Part shown: positions 1 to 6,314 of the stretch, piece by piece
How the letters are laid out: every line of letters starts with the position of its first letter
How positions within the stretch are numbered: position 1 is the stretch's first letter
Assembly: GCA_030049455.1 (NCBI GenBank)
Contig: JASIKV010000074.1
Coordinates: 1 to 7,307 of the forward strand
Source: Terriglobia bacterium
Lineage (GTDB): Bacteria; Acidobacteriota; Terriglobia; UBA7540
DNA length: 7,307 nt
Reading direction: 5' to 3'
The notes under the pieces: model-generated
What the model saw: the letters and a program-made list of their open reading frames with translations, nothing else
What the model was told of the DNA's origin: nothing
Database searches by the model: none
Position numbers and translations under genes: made by a program

Positions 1-270
1 ATGATGGTTGTGGGTCGGATTATCCGTTTGGTGCCGGCCAACCGGCGCTTGGTGTAATTCAATGTGACCTGCAGTGTTGGGACTCCTGCCCCGCATTCCC
101 TGAGCCGACAGACCTATTGGATTAGTGTATGGATCAGAAGTCAACGGGTAATGTGAGGTTGAATAGCCCGGTTATCCGTTGTAGAGTTCGGGCAGAGAGT
201 TCAGCCGACAGGGTGTCGATAAATTCAAGGCCCGGTGCGAAATGCGCTCGCATCACGGGGAGGCGACGTT
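1..270. other. Upstream stretch with no supportable gene
   Basis: No convincing coding region is visible here. Short open frames touch the left edge: 18 codons on the plus strand ending at a TAA at 55-57, and a minus-strand frame opening at 96 that runs off the edge. Neither has a good ribosome binding site or a recognisable protein pattern. The 3' part must carry the leader of the gene starting at 271, but I see no good sigma-70 -35/-10 pair. The only AT-rich spot is around 217-226 (GATAAATTC). Confidence 0.5.
257..263 (+). promoter_or_regulatory. Shine-Dalgarno sequence that fixes the start at 271
   Basis: GGGGAGG lies 7 bases before the ATG at 271, which is ideal spacing. It selects this ATG over the in-frame one at 235, which would add 12 residues and has no such site in front of it. 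Confidence 0.75.
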
Positions 271-960
271 ATGACGCTCAGGTTGACGACCGTAACGCAA
301 TACCACCGAGGTCGCCTTCTCTTCATGGCAGGCCTTTTACTGGCTTTCCTGTCTGCGCCTCGCACTTTCAATGGATTACCCCAGCATGCACCCTGCTGCG
401 GACCAATCACCCCTGCGGGCGAGCGGCTTGCGGCGAATCTCGACAGCATGAATGTGGAATCACTCTGGCTCGCTCAGGAGCACGTCAACTGGGAGACCGG
501 AGAGCCGGACCGCGGCGGTGAGGACGAGGGACCAGGACACCACACGCATTGCAGCGCGTTTGCAGCCGCAGCCGCCAAGCGGCTGGGCGTGTACCTGTTG
601 CGACCGCCGGAGCATGGCCAGAAGTTGCTTGCCAATGCGCAATTCGAGTGGCTGGAGTCCGCCGCAGCCGAGAAGCAGGGATGGCGGAGTGTCAAGGATA
701 TGCGTGAGGCCCAGCGGCTCGCCAACCAGGGGAGTCTGGTGGTGGTCGCGTTTCAGAATCCGGATCAGAACTTACCAGGGCATATTGCCGTGGTTCGCCC
801 TTCGGAGAAATCCTTCGAAGCCTTGCAGCACGATGGCCCACAAATTATTCAGGCCGGCATCCACAATCACTCCAGCACCGTCGTCAGGATCGGCTTTATG
901 AATCATCCGGGAGCCTGGCCTGACGGCGTCCGCTATTACGTGCATACTTTGCTGCAATAG
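271..960 (+). CDS. Small secreted or membrane-anchored protein, possible papain-like (NlpC/P60 or CHAP-type) cysteine hydrolase
   Basis: This encodes 229 residues. A basic N-terminus (YHRGR, 11-15) and a hydrophobic run (LLFMAGLLLAFLSA, 16-29) form a signal peptide or anchor, so the rest should lie outside the cytoplasm. The core has a Cys in HTHCSAFAAAAAKRLGVYLL (Cys94) at the start of a likely helix. About 77 residues later, after a hydrophobic strand (SLVVVAF), comes PGHIAVVRP (His171). Cys at a helix start followed by Gly-His in a beta strand is the usual arrangement of NlpC/P60 and CHAP papain-fold enzymes, which cleave peptidoglycan peptides or amides. The third catalytic residue is uncertain; Asn199 or His200 in AGIHNHSS are candidates. 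I do not recognise a named family, so the enzymatic role is inference. It is a single gene: a strong terminator follows 79 bases downstream and the next gene points the other way. It could equally be a non-catalytic member of the fold. Confidence 0.8.
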   Translation: MTLRLTTVTQYHRGRLLFMAGLLLAFLSAPRTFNGLPQHAPCCGPITPAGERLAANLDSMNVESLWLAQEHVNWETGEPDRGGEDEGPGHHTHCSAFAAAAAKRLGVYLLRPPEHGQKLLANAQFEWLESAAAEKQGWRSVKDMREAQRLANQGSLVVVAFQNPDQNLPGHIAVVRPSEKSFEALQHDGPQIIQAGIHNHSSTVVRIGFMNHPGAWPDGVRYYVHTLLQ

Positions 961-1039
961 GCCGGACCACCGCCTGACGCAACTTTCATTGCACTTCGCC
1001 CGCCTCTGTATTGGATTATATGGGCTGGCTGCTCGTTCC

Positions 1040-1067
1040 AAGCCCGCCCTAAGAAGCGGGCTTTTTT
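1040..1067 (+). terminator. Rho-independent terminator of the 271-960 gene
   Basis: An 8-bp perfect stem (AAGCCCGC at 1040-1047 with GCGGGCTT at 1056-1063) closes an 8-base loop and runs directly into Ts ending at 1067. The T tract lies on the plus strand, so it ends the rightward transcript from the hydrolase-like gene. Read leftward it has only two Ts after the stem, so it is unlikely to serve the minus-strand gene. Confidence 0.9.
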
Positions 1068-1304
1068 ATCGCTCTTTGACAACTGAAAGACCCAGCAGCG
1101 CAGGGGCAGGGAGTAGGGGTAGCTGTCCCGCCAAGGCCGGATGGGCTAAAAGGCTCGCGTTCGACTCGGAAACCGGGGGCCAACATTTTGGGGGCAGGCT
1201 CGAACCCCATGCTTATGGCGGCGACGTGCGCCCGTCGGGTAATACGAGGAGTGTTGCTCTGCCCCAACCCGGGTTGACCCTTGGGGGTTAGCGAGAAGGA
1301 GCAA
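1068..1304. other. G-rich non-coding stretch with inverted repeats
   Basis: About 240 bases between a plus-strand terminator and the 3' end of the minus-strand membrane protein gene. No convincing gene is seen; the open frames here cross the terminator and have unnatural composition. TTGACA (1076-1081) is a perfect -35 hexamer but has no -10 at the right distance. Possible pairings are TTGGGGGCAG (1188-1197) with CTGCCCCAA (1259-1267, one G bulged), enclosing CGACG (1222-1226) with CGTCG (1233-1237). Fragments resembling a tRNA T-loop (GTTCGACTC near 1159) lack the rest of a tRNA. A structured RNA or a repeat copy is possible but unproven. Confidence 0.4.
1262..1286 (-). terminator. Possible weak 3' hairpin of the GIDE-domain gene
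   Basis: CCCCAA (1262-1267) pairs with TTGGGG (1281-1286), and the palindrome AACCCGGGTT (1266-1275) overlaps it, so two alternative stems exist. They lie 18-43 bases beyond the TGA of the minus-strand gene. There is no T tract on the minus strand, so this is not a classical terminator; it might be a 3' end stabiliser. Confidence 0.25.
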
Positions 1305-3239
1305 TCACAAGTAAACAACGATCAGGATGAAGGCTATGGAAACCACAGCTAGCGCCGCCCCACCGTAAACAGCCAACTTTGCCCGGCGGAGAAGCTGGCT
1401 TTCCACTTCTTTCTCAGGGAGCCAGGAAATTTCAAAGGTCCGTTGGGTCTCGCCTTTGACGATCATGTTTCGGTCGCGTTCATCCTTGGGGTTGGGATTT
1501 TCCGCGCAAGTCCCGGCGACAGAATAGCGGTGACCGGGCCGAATGCAGCGCTCACTCAGTCGAAACAGATGTCCAGGCTTGAAGGGTTTCTTTTCCGCAG
1601 ATTCCGAAATGCCCTCTCCGGAAAGGTAGGCGGCCAGAGCGTCTGCGTTCGGCCTGTCGCCCCCCAAAAACCGGGGAGCTCCCGCTGGCGAGATCGCGAT
1701 TTCACAATGGTCACTGAAGAAGTCAAAATGGGCGCCGCGCACTTCCACGAGGACTTTCCCGGTCGCGTCCTGAAGGTAGAATCGCCCGTCAGGCCGATCG
1801 GTGAAGACCTCCGACCATTGAATCTTCTGCCAATCGACACTCTGAACTTGATTCCCGAAGAATGGCGGCCCAATCTCGACACCCAACTGATACGACAAAC
1901 AGGCCTTTGCGAAGATCGGGCTGGGCGCAGGAGGCTGGCCGGCGGGAGTGGCGAAGCCCGAGGTTTCCACGAATCCCATGGCGAGACCACGGATGGAAGA
2001 CCCAGCCGTATCAGAAAGGAAACGATACTGGCGGTAGGTGGAGAGCCCGTAGAAGATGAGCGATATACCCAGTGCAAACAAAAGCCAGGTGGTAAGCACG
2101 CATCCAATTTGGTTTTCTGAAAAGTTGTCCCCGCCCCCGAGCGAGGTCCCAATGACGATGCCGATCAACACCGTGCCGAAAAACCATAACGCCATCGTGA
2201 TTTTGGGCTTGGAAATGCGGTTCCGGTTGACCCACTTGCGATGCAAAGCCCTGCCGGCAAAGAAAAGTATGAGCCCCCCGAAAACCACGATCGCGGTCAG
2301 GTCGATAATAACAAGGAGGAGGTTCTCCCGTACCGCTTGCATGAATCCCCCGCTGCCTGTCCCGCGGGAGCGCGTTCCGGAGCCGGAACTAACATCGCTG
2401 GGGGCAGAGTCAACAAAAATAAAGATCTGCTCACGCCGCGTCAGTCCTCCAGTGGCAGGATCTCCGCTTCCCGATATTCCCCGGATCGTAACGGTATATT
2501 CACCGTTTGGGGTGTTAGGGCTCGTTTGCAATGTCACCGTGCCGCTGGCGGTGTCCTGCCCACTGAGCATTAGTGAGCTGGGCGAAAAATTGCACCTCGC
2601 CCCAGCGGGTAAATCAGGACAAGAGAGTGAAACAACGCCGGTAAAGCCTTCCAGCGAGCTTACCTTCAACGAGAAACTTTTTTCCTGGGACGGTTTTAGG
2701 GAGCCAGTGAGAGAAGCGGGTACCGAGAGGGCGAAATCGGTTACGGTCTGGAAGACCACCGTCATCGATGAGCTGGAATTGAAATTATTGTCGCCGTAGT
2801 ACGTCGCCATAACGGACCATCTTCCTGCCAGCGGGCTATCCACGGTGCAGGCGCCCGACTGCGCCGCGGCTTGACAATTAGCCGCGCCCGCGTTGATGAA
2901 CACTTGGCCGGTGGGGGGAACGGAGGGCGTCAGCGGCGCGACAGTGAAACTGAGGGTGACAGGTTCACCGACCACAGAGGGATTGGGTTTTACCGCCGAA
3001 ATGGTGATTCGAGTCGGCCTTTTCGGAGGCGCGGAAAATGCCGGTCGCGCGAAAAGCAAAAAGACGACGCAAGCAAAACAGAATCCTACGGACAAGGTAA
3101 GCGGCAATGCGCCTGCAGATCGCAAACGGCTGTGAGCTTTGACACGCGGTTTCGTCAGAAGATGCACCCGATAATCACCGGCGCCCATCCGAGCCGAATA
3201 CAAAACATCAGCTTTCTTGGCTTTCCGGAGCGCTGCCAT
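1305..3239 (-). CDS. Membrane protein with two Ig-like domains, three helices and a BAM/GIDE-type domain
   Basis: This encodes 644 residues. A basic N-terminus leads to a hydrophobic segment (about 46-69) ending ARPAFSA, a signal peptide or first anchor. Two beta-sandwich regions follow: an Ig-like domain (75-165, with Cys121/Cys131) and a second one (168-276, with Cys207/Cys216 in the SLSC...ARCNFSP pattern of bacterial Ig-like repeats). A Ser/Gly-rich linker (278-298) precedes helices at about 305-328, 347-366 and 379-399. Residues 411-610 match the GIDE type of MULAN/MUL1: SSIRGLAMGFVETSGFA, then SPIF.KACLSYQ, a W-rich stretch (WQKIQW), FYLQDATGKVLVEV, LSERCIRPGHRYSVAGT, and IVKGETQRTFEIS. 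A last helix (620-643) ends the protein. Positive charges at 330-346 and 402-406 place the Ig domains outside and the GIDE domain inside. Databases often call such proteins E3 ubiquitin ligases, but no RING finger is present. The biochemical role is unknown. The start at 3239 has only a modest site (CGGGAA just upstream); Met18 is an alternative. Confidence 0.88.
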   Translation of the reverse strand: MAALRKAKKADVLYSARMGAGDYRVHLLTKPRVKAHSRLRSAGALPLTLSVGFCFACVVFLLFARPAFSAPPKRPTRITISAVKPNPSVVGEPVTLSFTVAPLTPSVPPTGQVFINAGAANCQAAAQSGACTVDSPLAGRWSVMATYYGDNNFNSSSSMTVVFQTVTDFALSVPASLTGSLKPSQEKSFSLKVSSLEGFTGVVSLSCPDLPAGARCNFSPSSLMLSGQDTASGTVTLQTSPNTPNGEYTVTIRGISGSGDPATGGLTRREQIFIFVDSAPSDVSSGSGTRSRGTGSGGFMQAVRENLLLVIIDLTAIVVFGGLILFFAGRALHRKWVNRNRISKPKITMALWFFGTVLIGIVIGTSLGGGDNFSENQIGCVLTTWLLFALGISLIFYGLSTYRQYRFLSDTAGSSIRGLAMGFVETSGFATPAGQPPAPSPIFAKACLSYQLGVEIGPPFFGNQVQSVDWQKIQWSEVFTDRPDGRFYLQDATGKVLVEVRGAHFDFFSDHCEIAISPAGAPRFLGGDRPNADALAAYLSGEGISESAEKKPFKPGHLFRLSERCIRPGHRYSVAGTCAENPNPKDERDRNMIVKGETQRTFEISWLPEKEVESQLLRRAKLAVYGGAALAVVSIAFILIVVYL

Positions 3240-3291
3240 TGTTCCCGGTAGTCACTGGAAGGCAAATTCCCATGAGCCGCTGTCATAATGG

Positions 3292-3320
3292 ATTATTCGC
3301 ATGCTCAACGCCAACGCCAA
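3292..3320 (-). promoter_or_regulatory. Candidate sigma-70-type promoter for the GIDE-domain gene
   Basis: On the minus strand TTGGCG (3315-3320) and AATAAT (3292-3297) are separated by 17 bases, matching the -35 and -10 consensus at 4/6 and 5/6 positions. Transcription would start near 3285, giving a leader of about 45 bases. This is a pattern match only. Confidence 0.4.
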
Positions 3321-3514
3321 AACCTGGAGTAACCTCATTATACTCTGCATGACTTCAGTTTCATCGTGTCACCGTACTGACGGGACCTTGATGCATTAAA
3401 ATCCTGCCGGCCGCATTGGCCACCCAAATGGTCTGGCGGCGTGGGGTTAGCCCGGCTCGGGCCTGTCGAATTGAAGGGCGGCGAGGCAAGCAATCTTTTG
3501 GGAGTTCGTTTTCA

Positions 3515-3521
3515 GGGAGGG
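3515..3521 (+). promoter_or_regulatory. Shine-Dalgarno sequence for the beta-helix gene
   Basis: GGGAGGG precedes closely spaced in-frame ATGs at 3525, 3531 and 3537. Measured from its GGAGG core the spacing is 4 to the first and 10 to the second, so either could be used. It supports a start here rather than at 3441. Confidence 0.6.
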
Positions 3522-3524
3522 ACG

Positions 3525-4937
3525 ATGCGAATGCACATGCTGTTGGGATTCGGAGTGCTCCTCATAGTGATGTTAGGCAACAACCGGTCTTATGCGCAGG
3601 AGCAACCCCCTGCCTTACCCAGTCTCAAACTCTCCGGACGCATGACCATCACTCACAGCACCCGGATTGAACCGGGCGAGTACCACGTTGATGTTCCCGA
3701 AGGGCAGGCGGTAATTGAGATCGCAGCGGACGACGTAGTGCTCGACATGACCGGCGTTACGCTGGAGAGCACTGCTGAACAACCCTGGGAACGTGTCGGA
3801 ATCGGCATTCATGCCAAGGGATACAGCCACATCTCCATCTTAGGCGGCGCCATACATGGTTATCGGTTCAATATCATGCTCGAGGGGGGTACGGGAAGCG
3901 CTTCAGAGGCACAGGTAGTGGGAACTGACGTAAGCGGCAGCCGCGCGCAGCGCCTTCTTTCCACCGTCACTCACTCTGATGATCGGGACTGGGTCGACAT
4001 TTTTGACCTGGAAGCTTGGGAATCTTACGGTGCGGGTTTGTACTTGAAGAGCCTCAGCGGCGCCTGGATCAAAAACCTCGTGGCGCATGACGCGCAGAAC
4101 GGCATTATGCTGGCGCATACCGTCCATGCGACGGTTGAGCAATGCGATCTTTCGCGCAACTCAGGGTGGGGAATTGCCCTATACGGCTCTTCCGGGAACG
4201 ATCTCCTGAAGAATCAGGCTGACAACGATGTGCGTTGCGAAAGCGCGGCCTACTCCCGAGGGTGCGACTCCGCCGGCATCCTCCTAATGGAGGGGAGCAA
4301 CCGCAACCGGATCATCGGGAATTCGTTCACGCACTCCGGAGACGGATTTTTTTTAAGTAAATCTCCCACCGGCGCCGCCAGCGAAGGGAATTACGTTGCC
4401 TTCAATGACGGCAGTTACTCCCCGCATAATTCTTTTGAAGCTGTCTTCACGCGCGCCAACCAGTTTTACCATAATCTCGCCGATCACAGTGATTATGGCT
4501 TTTGGGTCAGCTTTTCGCGCGATTCCGCGATTCTTGATAACCACATTGAAGGCTCGAAGCGCGACGGCATCGCAGTGGAACACGGGGAGGGCAATCTCTT
4601 TGCGCGAAACCTGATCCGGGCGAGCGGCGCAGCGGGCATCCATTTGTTTCAAAGTGGCTCAGCTCCCGATCCCAGCCGCAATTACGCCCTGCTTCAAAAC
4701 TCATTGGAGAAGAACCGGGTTGGAATCCTTGTGAATCGCACTGAGGACGTAACGATAACTGACAACACCTTCGCCGATGAAGCGCTCGGGATTAAAGTCG
4801 AAGCAGGAAGCCGGGAGGTAAGGTTGCACAACAACCATTTCGCACCAACTTCGACCGTTGCCATCGAATCAGCGGACCCGAAGGCGGTGATTCAGGACCA
4901 GGGGCAATCCCAAGAAGTTCACCCGCCCGCAAAGTGA
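3525..4937 (+). CDS. Secreted right-handed parallel beta-helix protein (NosD/PbH1 type)
   Basis: This encodes 470 residues. The N-terminus is a signal peptide (MRMHMLLGFGVLLIVML, cleavage probably after RSYA at residue 24), so the protein is exported. From about residue 60 to 455 it consists of repeated short strands with the turns typical of parallel beta-helix coils: ISILGGAIHG, AWIKNLVAHDAQNGIML, ATVEQCDLSRNSGWGIALY, NRIIGNSFTHSGDGFFL, ILDNHIEGSKRDGIAVE, NLFARNLIRASGAAGIHLF, VGILVNRTEDVTITDNTF. These alternate Asn-rich turns with GI-(A/M/H) strands, as in NosD and the wider pectate-lyase-like superfamily. Cys238 and Cys247 sit close together in a loop and could form a disulphide. The fold is common in polysaccharide lyases, hydrolases and polysaccharide-binding proteins, but I cannot identify catalytic residues. 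It lies 95 bases before rhaI in the same direction, which hints at a rhamnose-containing substrate. Confidence 0.87.
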   Translation: MRMHMLLGFGVLLIVMLGNNRSYAQEQPPALPSLKLSGRMTITHSTRIEPGEYHVDVPEGQAVIEIAADDVVLDMTGVTLESTAEQPWERVGIGIHAKGYSHISILGGAIHGYRFNIMLEGGTGSASEAQVVGTDVSGSRAQRLLSTVTHSDDRDWVDIFDLEAWESYGAGLYLKSLSGAWIKNLVAHDAQNGIMLAHTVHATVEQCDLSRNSGWGIALYGSSGNDLLKNQADNDVRCESAAYSRGCDSAGILLMEGSNRNRIIGNSFTHSGDGFFLSKSPTGAASEGNYVAFNDGSYSPHNSFEAVFTRANQFYHNLADHSDYGFWVSFSRDSAILDNHIEGSKRDGIAVEHGEGNLFARNLIRASGAAGIHLFQSGSAPDPSRNYALLQNSLEKNRVGILVNRTEDVTITDNTFADEALGIKVEAGSREVRLHNNHFAPTSTVAIESADPKAVIQDQGQSQEVHPPAK

Positions 4938-4989
4938 GTCAAGGACATTTCTAAAGGGATCTGACTTTCCCTTTGGAACTGGTCTTGAC
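4938..4989 (+). repeat. Composite inverted repeat between the beta-helix gene and rhaI
   Basis: Beginning at the base after the TGA stop, GTCAAG (4938-4943) is complementary to CTTGAC (4984-4989). Inside, AAAGGGA (4953-4959) pairs perfectly with TCCCTTT (4968-4974) around an 8-base loop. Together they could form one long hairpin with internal loops. No T tract follows, so it is not a standard terminator. The right arm overlaps a possible -35 box of rhaI, so an operator or an RNA processing site is also possible. Confidence 0.45.
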
Positions 4990-5012
4990 GATGCCGTAGT
5001 CAGGCAATAGAC
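4985..5012 (+). promoter_or_regulatory. Weak candidate promoter for rhaIB
   Basis: TTGACG (4985-4990, 5/6 to consensus) is followed after 16 bases by TAGACT (5007-5012, 4/6). Transcription would begin about 14 bases before the rhaI ATG, an unusually short leader. If real, rhaIB can be transcribed separately from the beta-helix gene. Confidence 0.3.
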
Positions 5013-5032
5013 TTTCTCCCCTGGGGGTGGAT

Positions 5033-6226
5033 ATGACTACTTCAGCTCAAACTGAGAAGATTCACAAAGCACTTGACGCATTTGTTATTGAACTTCCGTC
5101 TTGGGGATTCGCAAACACCGGCACGCGGTTCGGGAAATTCATTCAAGCTTCGGCAGCTACAACCACAGAGGAGAAACTTGCGGACGCGGGCCAGGTGCAC
5201 CAATGCACCGGTTGCTGCCCGAGCGTCGCGACGCACGTTTTGTGGGATTTTCCCGAGGGTTTGAAGAGCACCGCATCAGTGATGGCGTCGGCCAAGAAGG
5301 CGGGCGTGCGCATCGGGTCGATTAATCCCAACGTTTTCCAGGACCAAATTTACAAGTACGGGTCGCTGGGGAATCCCGACCCGGAGATTCGCAAGACCGC
5401 CCTGCAGCACATTCTGGATTGCGTTGAAATCGGCAAGCAAACGGGCAGCCACGACGTATCGCCGTGGTTCGCCGACGGGTCGAGCTTTCCCGGGACGGCG
5501 TCGATTCGCCAGCGCAAGAAGTGGTTTGAGGATGGCTTGCGAGAAGTCCACTCCCACCTCTCCCCGCAGCAGCGTCTGCTGGTGGAATACAAGCCGTTTG
5601 AGCCCTACTCCTACCACATGGACCTGGGTGACTGGGGCATGGCGCTGATTCTTTCACGCCACGCCGGCCCGCAGGCGCGCGTGCTGGTGGATACCGGGCA
5701 TCATTACCAGGCGCAAAACATCGAGCAGATTGTTGCCTGGCTGCTGAGCGAGGATATGCTTGGCGGCTTTCACTTCAACGACCGCCGCTATGCCGATGAT
5801 GATCTGACGCTCGGCTCGATTGATCCTTACCAGGTGTTTCGCATTTTCAATGAGATCATCGGCTACGAGTGGGAAACCGGCAAGCGCGCCGACATCGCCT
5901 ACATGATCGATCAGAGCCACAACCTGAAGGACAAAATCGAAGAAATGATCCAGACGGCCATGGTGGCGCAGGAGATTTACGCGAAGGCCGCGCTGGTCGA
6001 TCTCCAGAAGCTTACGGATTATCAAATGAAGAGCGCGCTGATCGATGCTGAAGAGTGCCTGAAGTCCGCGTTCGCCACCGATGTGCGCCCCGCTCTTCGT
6101 GAATGGCGCAAGAGCAAGGGGCTGGCGGAGGAGCCGCTCCAGGCGTTTCGCGCGTCGGGCTACACAGCGCGCGCCGAGCGCGAGCGCGGGGCACGCAACA
6201 AAGGCGCCGTGGCAAGCTACGCGTAA
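5033..6226 (+). CDS. rhaI: L-rhamnose isomerase, Pseudomonas stutzeri/Streptomyces type
   Basis: RhaI is a cytoplasmic metal-dependent TIM-barrel enzyme that interconverts L-rhamnose and L-rhamnulose, the first step of phosphorylative rhamnose catabolism. The protein has 397 residues from the ATG at 5033; a GTG at 5027 could add two. Motifs in order are TGCCPSVATHVLWD (59-72), GSINPNVFQD (95-104), VEYKPFEPYSYHMDLGDW (184-201), VDTGHH (219-224), GFHFNDRRYADDDL (245-258) and AYMIDQSHN (289-297). The likely metal ligands Glu185, Asp220, His247 and Asp293 are spaced 35, 27 and 46 apart, identical to the Glu219, Asp254, His281, Asp327 set I recall for the P. stutzeri enzyme. Lys187, His223, Asp255 and Asp257 also fall at equivalent places. 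The N-terminus is some 34 residues shorter than in P. stutzeri. It is not the E. coli RhaA type. GGGGGTGG (5023-5030) serves as the ribosome site. rhaB follows 88 bases on, so the two are likely an operon. Confidence 0.96.
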   Translation: MTTSAQTEKIHKALDAFVIELPSWGFANTGTRFGKFIQASAATTTEEKLADAGQVHQCTGCCPSVATHVLWDFPEGLKSTASVMASAKKAGVRIGSINPNVFQDQIYKYGSLGNPDPEIRKTALQHILDCVEIGKQTGSHDVSPWFADGSSFPGTASIRQRKKWFEDGLREVHSHLSPQQRLLVEYKPFEPYSYHMDLGDWGMALILSRHAGPQARVLVDTGHHYQAQNIEQIVAWLLSEDMLGGFHFNDRRYADDDLTLGSIDPYQVFRIFNEIIGYEWETGKRADIAYMIDQSHNLKDKIEEMIQTAMVAQEIYAKAALVDLQKLTDYQMKSALIDAEECLKSAFATDVRPALREWRKSKGLAEEPLQAFRASGYTARAERERGARNKGAVASYA

Positions 6227-6265
6227 TTTTCGATTGACCAGCAGGTAGAAAGAATTTGCTGAGCG

Positions 6266-6293
6266 CCTGGGACGCTACCGCCGTCCGCCCAGG
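6266..6293 (+). other. Stem-loop in the rhaI-rhaB gap
   Basis: CCTGGG (6266-6271) pairs with CCCAGG (6288-6293). The stem continues with ACG (6272-6274) and CGT (6282-6284) after a 3-base bulge (6285-6287), leaving a 7-base loop. No T tract follows. It ends 4 bases before the AGGGGG ribosome site of rhaB, so it could stabilise upstream mRNA or set the relative translation of rhaB. Confidence 0.5.
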
Positions 6294-6297
6294 TGTT

Positions 6298-6303
6298 AGG
6301 GGG
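6298..6303 (+). promoter_or_regulatory. Shine-Dalgarno sequence for rhaB
   Basis: AGGGGG sits 11 bases before the ATG at 6315, slightly farther than usual. No other in-frame ATG or strong site competes, and the conserved kinase motif begins soon after, so the start at 6315 is favoured. Confidence 0.55.
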
Positions 6304-6314
6304 ACATTTCTACG

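Larger units (their letters stand above)
3240..3524. other. Divergent intergenic region
   Basis: These 285 bases separate the leftward GIDE-domain gene from the rightward beta-helix gene and must hold both promoters. A good candidate exists for the leftward gene (3292-3320). For the rightward gene, TATACT (3339-3344) and TAAAAT (3397-3402) resemble -10 boxes, but neither has a recognisable -35 at 16-18 bases. A small perfect hairpin (GCCCG 3450-3454, CGGGC 3458-3462) would lie in the rightward leader. The open frame can be extended from 3525 back to 3441, but I see no protein-like sequence in the added part. Confidence 0.5.

Noticed and set aside
1..96. Possible gene fragments touching the left edge on either strand
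   Set aside because: At most 18 plus-strand and 32 minus-strand codons, with no recognisable protein pattern and poor ribosome sites; too short to support.
20..211. Similar short strings (TTATCCGTT at about 21 and 172; GCCGACAG at 104 and 204)
   Set aside because: The distances between the copies differ (about 151 and 100 bases), so they are not parts of one duplicated unit and fit chance.
1103..1119. G-quadruplex candidate (GGGG, GGG, GGGG)
   Set aside because: Only three close G tracts exist; the fourth is more than 50 bases away.
1130..1215. tRNA-like fragments (GTTCGACTC near 1159 on the plus strand, GGTTCGAGCC on the minus strand, near 1196-1208)
   Set aside because: The bases flanking each loop do not form a 5-bp T-stem, and no acceptor stem or anticodon arm can be placed around them.
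1049..1318. Minus-strand open frame of 89 codons
   Set aside because: It runs through the rho-independent terminator and overlaps the end of the GIDE-domain gene; the Pro-rich product has no recognisable pattern and there is no good ribosome site.
2056..2799. Plus-strand open frame of 247 codons inside the GIDE-domain gene
   Set aside because: It is antisense to the well-supported Ig-like and membrane segments and its product shows no domain or signal.
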